From the NCBI GenBank assembly GCA_018715445.1, contig DVLP01000101.1, positions 1 to 8,003 of the forward strand: a DNA stretch of 8,003 nucleotides, in the 5' to 3' direction. Both the position numbers and the translations under genes were made by a program. Below the pieces are notes generated by a model that saw only the letters and a program-made list of their open reading frames with translations, searched no databases and was not told the DNA's origin. How positions within the stretch are numbered: the first letter of the stretch is position 1; the number at the start of each line of letters is the position of its first letter. Shown piece after piece: positions 5,642 through 8,003 of this stretch. The stretch is from Candidatus Avipropionibacterium avicola. GTDB lineage: Bacteria > Actinomycetota > Actinomycetes > Propionibacteriales > Propionibacteriaceae.

Positions 5642-6292
5642 GTGGAGCTGTGGATGGTGGTGCCCCTGACGGTGCTGGTGGTCGGCGTCGCCGTCGTGCT
5701 CTTCGGCGCCCTCCACGACCGGGCGAAGCGTCAACGGGCACTGGCGGAGCTCACCGGCGCACCTGATCGGGAGATCCCCGGCTACGACGCCACTGCCGGC
5801 ACACCGCAGTACCTCCTGGGTGACCTCGCCCACCACCGCCGCGAACCCCTGCCGGCCCACGACGGCCGACCGCGGGCGATGACCGAGGGCACCGAGATCG
5901 CGTACGGATTCGCCTCCCCCGCCTTCGCCACCCATGCCGACGGGCTGGCCGTGCTCGACCGACCGCGGATCCTGCTGTGTCGTGGCCGGGTGACCTCGAT
6001 GGTCGACCTGTTGCCGGTGCTGAGCAGGACCGAGCTGCAGCCCCTGGTGCTGCTGGCCGAGGACATCGACCCGGAGGTCCTCGACACCTTGGCGGTGAAC
6101 GTGGCCCAGGACAAGCTCGCCGTCGTCGCGATTCGGATCGGCGATGCCGACGTGGACGACCTGGCCGCCGGACTCGGGACCACCGTGGTCGATGACACCG
6201 ACCTGCAGGCCGGCTACGTCCCCGACGACCACCTCGGCAGCGCCGAGCAGTGGGTCAGCACCGCCGACGCGAGCTGGCCACTCAGGCCGTGA
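5642..6292 (+). CDS. Membrane-anchored protein with a GroEL apical-domain-like region and no ATPase domain
   Basis: 216 aa. Residues 3-23 form one hydrophobic helix followed by HDRAKRQR, so by the positive-inside rule the rest is probably cytoplasmic. Residues 40-80 are an unrecognised linker. Residues about 81-206 align by eye with the GroEL apical domain: EGTEIAYGFASPAF matches EGMQFDRGYLSPYF, DLLPVL matches EMLPVL, and PLVLLAEDIDPEVLDTLAVN matches [20 protein letters not shown]. Most substrate-groove positions stay hydrophobic: F90, F95, L124, L127, L147 and V152, for GroEL Y199, F204, L234, L237, L259 and V264. The GFGDRRKAM segment is shortened to IGDADVDD. The equatorial ATPase and intermediate domains are absent, so it cannot work as a GroEL ring. 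It may be a tethered holdase or adaptor (inference). GTG 5642 is preferred (leaderless, CAGGCT upstream); ATG 5654 with GGAG 6 nt upstream is an alternative. It overlaps fes by 11 bp, convergently. Confidence 0.8.
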   Translation: MELWMVVPLTVLVVGVAVVLFGALHDRAKRQRALAELTGAPDREIPGYDATAGTPQYLLGDLAHHRREPLPAHDGRPRAMTEGTEIAYGFASPAFATHADGLAVLDRPRILLCRGRVTSMVDLLPVLSRTELQPLVLLAEDIDPEVLDTLAVNVAQDKLAVVAIRIGDADVDDLAAGLGTTVVDDTDLQAGYVPDDHLGSAEQWVSTADASWPLRP

Positions 6293-7562
6293 CGGCCCGT
6301 ACGGCATCGACGACGGCCTGCGGCAGAGTGGCCTGCCACCACAGGACATCGTGACCGCCGTACACCTCACGGGAGTCGATCAACCCACCCTGGGCCGTCA
6401 ACAGCGCAGCGGCCGCTCGGGCCCGCTCGACCAGGCCCCATTCGAAGGCACCGCACTCCACCAGGATCGGGGAGCCACCGTTCTCGGCGCGCTCCTCGAA
6501 CCACCCCCGACCTCGTTCCCACGGGTGGGGCGGCGTCGGCCACCACAGCGATGGCGACTGGGCGATGCCCGCCGCCACCAGATCGGGGAGCAGGGTCGCC
6601 GACCGGGCCGCCAACAGCCCACCGAGGCTCTGCCCGGCCACGATCCACGGACCGTCCACGCCCACCCGGTCCCGTACGGCGGTGAGCAGGCCGCGCAGTT
6701 GGTCAGCCGTGCCGGTGTAGTCGACCTGGCGCTGCACCGGGCCACCGGACTCCAGCATCACCACGTGCAGCGGCGGGCAGGCACCGGCGTCGACCCGTGC
6801 GTCGAGCTCGGCAGCGATCGGGAACCGGTCGGCCCACCCCTCGCCGTCACCGAGCAGGACGACCGGCGAGGCGGGCCCTGCTGCGGAGTGTGACCATCGG
6901 TGCAGCCCGAGCTCGGTCCCGTTGACCGGGCTCGGGACCGGTGCCAGTCGTTCGGTCGGCGGCACCTCGTGGCGCCACAGCTCGACGGCCGGCGCATCCG
7001 CACCCCGTGCCACCCCCAGCCGGGGCGGTTCGACACCGCCACTGGCGACGCTCGCCTTGTTGGGGATCGTGACCCGGGCGTACGGATCCTGCCGAGCGCT
7101 GCGCGCCAGTGCGGCACGGGTCTGGGCCGGCAAGGTGGCGCGACCCTTGTCCGGCAAGGGTTCGGGCAACACGACGAGCTGGTACGAGGCGAGCCAGGCG
7201 GACGGGAGCTGCAGCGTCAGCGCATGGACCCTGCCGTCCCCGATCGGGCGCAGCAGGGTGTCGGCCGGATCCAGCGGATCACTGACCCTGTTCAGCTGCA
7301 GGAGCACCCCGTGTGGCGCCTCCCCGATCCAGACGAAGCTGAACAGCTCCCAGCCTGGCTCCGGGGCCGGCTCGACCACGGGCGTCCCGATCCGCTGCAC
7401 CTCCGCGGTGAACCGTTCGACCACCCCCGTGGCGTCGGCCTGCTCGCCGGCCAGGTCCGCGGCCAACCGGGCGAGCAGGGGTGATTCGGCCACCGGGAGC
7501 GGCCAGGGACGTCCGCTGTGGGGTGGGCGGGTGGAGCTACGGGGTTGCAGAGCAGTCGACAC
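6282..7562 (-). CDS. fes: Siderophore esterase, enterochelin esterase (Fes) family
   Basis: A cytoplasmic alpha/beta hydrolase that cleaves ester bonds of an imported ferric siderophore to release iron; 426 aa, near the Fes length, with no signal peptide. The N-terminal Fes domain spans roughly residues 70-150 (LQLPSAWLASYQLVVLPE resembles TQLNANWRGSYCFIPTE of E. coli Fes). The hydrolase domain has the nucleophile elbow AGQSLGG with S312, then SPSLWWP, an acidic candidate at E369 or E373 in VECGAFEWG, and GGHDVLWW with H404 (GGHDALCW in Fes). The frame is open back to ATG 7610, but GTG 7562 is preferred: an iron box and a TACCCT -10 lie just upstream and would fall inside the longer gene. GTG 7493 is also possible. 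The native siderophore is not known; no uptake or biosynthesis genes are in the window. Iron-dependent repression is likely. Confidence 0.9.
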   Translation of the reverse strand: MSTALQPRSSTRPPHSGRPWPLPVAESPLLARLAADLAGEQADATGVVERFTAEVQRIGTPVVEPAPEPGWELFSFVWIGEAPHGVLLQLNRVSDPLDPADTLLRPIGDGRVHALTLQLPSAWLASYQLVVLPEPLPDKGRATLPAQTRAALARSARQDPYARVTIPNKASVASGGVEPPRLGVARGADAPAVELWRHEVPPTERLAPVPSPVNGTELGLHRWSHSAAGPASPVVLLGDGEGWADRFPIAAELDARVDAGACPPLHVVMLESGGPVQRQVDYTGTADQLRGLLTAVRDRVGVDGPWIVAGQSLGGLLAARSATLLPDLVAAGIAQSPSLWWPTPPHPWERGRGWFEERAENGGSPILVECGAFEWGLVERARAAAALLTAQGGLIDSREVYGGHDVLWWQATLPQAVVDAVRAVTA

Positions 7563-7568
7563 GAGAAG

Positions 7569-7587
7569 TAAGGGTAGCCTTATCCGT
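7569..7587. promoter_or_regulatory. Iron box (DtxR/IdeR-type operator)
   Basis: TAAGGGTAGCCTTATCCGT matches the DtxR/IdeR consensus TWAGGTTAGSCTAACCTWA at 13 of 19 positions, counted by eye. Its core TAAGG and CCTTA arms (7569-7573, 7578-7582) are exact inverted repeats. It overlaps the putative fes -10, as expected for iron-dependent repression, and lies about 54 bp before the divergent DUF202 start. Confidence 0.65.
7571..7576 (-). promoter_or_regulatory. Putative -10 box (TACCCT) of the fes gene
   Basis: TACCCT on the minus strand ends 8 nt before GTG 7562 and lies inside the iron box. It supports a leaderless start at that GTG. The -35 is not obvious. Confidence 0.35.
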
Positions 7588-7627
7588 GACTGCAGACCTG
7601 GGTGGTCCATGAGCGGTCAACCCGCAC

Positions 7628-7633
7628 TAGGAT
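7628..7633 (+). promoter_or_regulatory. Putative -10 box (TAGGAT) of the DUF202 gene
   Basis: TAGGAT fits TANNNT well and is separated by 7 nt from GTG 7641, the spacing of a leaderless actinobacterial transcript. No SD precedes the GTG. No clear -35 was found. Confidence 0.5.
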
Positions 7634-7640
7634 CAACGAC

Positions 7641-8003
7641 GTGTCGGACAAGCGATGGCCACGATCGGTGTACGGCGTCGGCTCGGAGCCGGACGCCCGG
7701 TTCAGTTTTGCCAACGAGCGCACCTTCCTGGCCTGGATCCGCACCGGCCTGGGCTTCGTGACGGCATCGGTGGCGATCGTGGCCCTGACCGCACTGCGAC
7801 CCGAGTTGGAACTCGAGGCCCGGATCGCCGCCCTCGTCCTGGCCATCACCGGTGTCGCCTGTGGCGTGAACGCCTTCCTCGGCTGGGCCCGCAATGAGCG
7901 CAGCCTGCGGCAGGCCAAGCCACTTCCGTCGTCACCGCTGATGGTGGTGCTCGTGCCGGTGCTGGTCGTGGTGGCCGTCATCACGGTGGTCCTGGTGCTG
8001 TGA
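7641..8003 (+). CDS. DUF202 family small membrane protein (YidH-like)
   Basis: 120 aa with the DUF202 signature RFSFANERTFLAWIRTGLGF (residues 20-39). It has three hydrophobic helices at about 29-51, 61-82 and 98-120, and is likely an integral membrane protein with a short cytoplasmic N-terminus. The bacterial family has no established function; a related domain is found in eukaryotic VTC polyphosphate polymerase complexes. GTG 7641 is chosen because TAGGAT lies 7 nt upstream and the protein then begins VSDKRWPRS, close to the family signature; the frame is open further back to 7602. It is divergent from fes, with 78 bp between the starts that contain the iron box, so it may share iron control. 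DUF202 genes often occur in pairs; a second copy could lie just beyond the right edge. Its TGA is the last codon of the window. Confidence 0.88.
   Translation: MSDKRWPRSVYGVGSEPDARFSFANERTFLAWIRTGLGFVTASVAIVALTALRPELELEARIAALVLAITGVACGVNAFLGWARNERSLRQAKPLPSSPLMVVLVPVLVVVAVITVVLVL

Noticed and set aside
3987..5741. 584-codon open frame on the minus strand opposite the uracil permease
   Set aside because: Low-complexity, charged product with no domain; the opposite strand encodes a full-length UraA-like transporter with all key residues.
7563..7610. ATG at 7610 as the fes start
   Set aside because: It would place the iron box and the likely -10 inside the coding region; GTG 7562 follows both directly.
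1..8003. CRISPR arrays, insertion sequences, integrase or phage genes, defence operon
   Set aside because: No direct repeat array, transposase, terminal inverted repeats or defence-type domain was seen on either strand; the genes are uniform in composition.

Overview
The window is high-GC, densely coding DNA from an actinomycete (Actinomycetota). The codon bias, several SD-less GTG starts placed 6-8 nt after a TANNNT-like box, a DtxR/IdeR-type iron box and the protein sequences all fit. A member of the Propionibacteriales is my guess, but the sequence alone does not prove it. Seven protein genes cover almost everything; no rRNA, tRNA, CRISPR array, insertion sequence or phage gene was seen.

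Layout. (1) 1-2056, minus: a two-repeat FtsX/MacB-type ABC permease that runs off the left edge, with a perfect 20-bp palindrome (2090-2109) just upstream. (2) 2057-2393: a divergent regulatory region with that palindrome, a perfect 10-bp hairpin, a promoter and a roughly 190-nt structured leader. (3) 2394-3641, plus: a type-2 (TyrZ-like) tyrosyl-tRNA synthetase. It overlaps by 62 bp, tail to tail, a GNAT acetyltransferase (3580-4092, minus). (4) 4263-5582, plus: a UraA-like uracil permease (NCS2/NAT family) with a 9-bp inverted repeat upstream. (5) 5642-6292, plus: a small protein with one N-terminal membrane helix joined to a domain that aligns with the GroEL apical (substrate-binding) domain, without the ATPase and intermediate domains. 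(6) 6282-7562, minus: a Fes-like siderophore esterase with an iron box at its start. (7) 7641-8003, plus: a DUF202 membrane protein divergent from fes, ending exactly at the window edge.

Functionally this is mostly a set of independent housekeeping or accessory genes rather than one pathway: export or lipoprotein-type ABC transport, tRNA charging, uracil uptake and iron release from siderophores. The two most interesting items are the membrane-tethered apical-domain-only chaperonin homologue and the tyrS leader, which carries a T-box-like antiterminator core, a competing 9-bp helix and a hairpin over the ribosome binding site. Both are inferences from reading the sequence and need alignment or structure searches.
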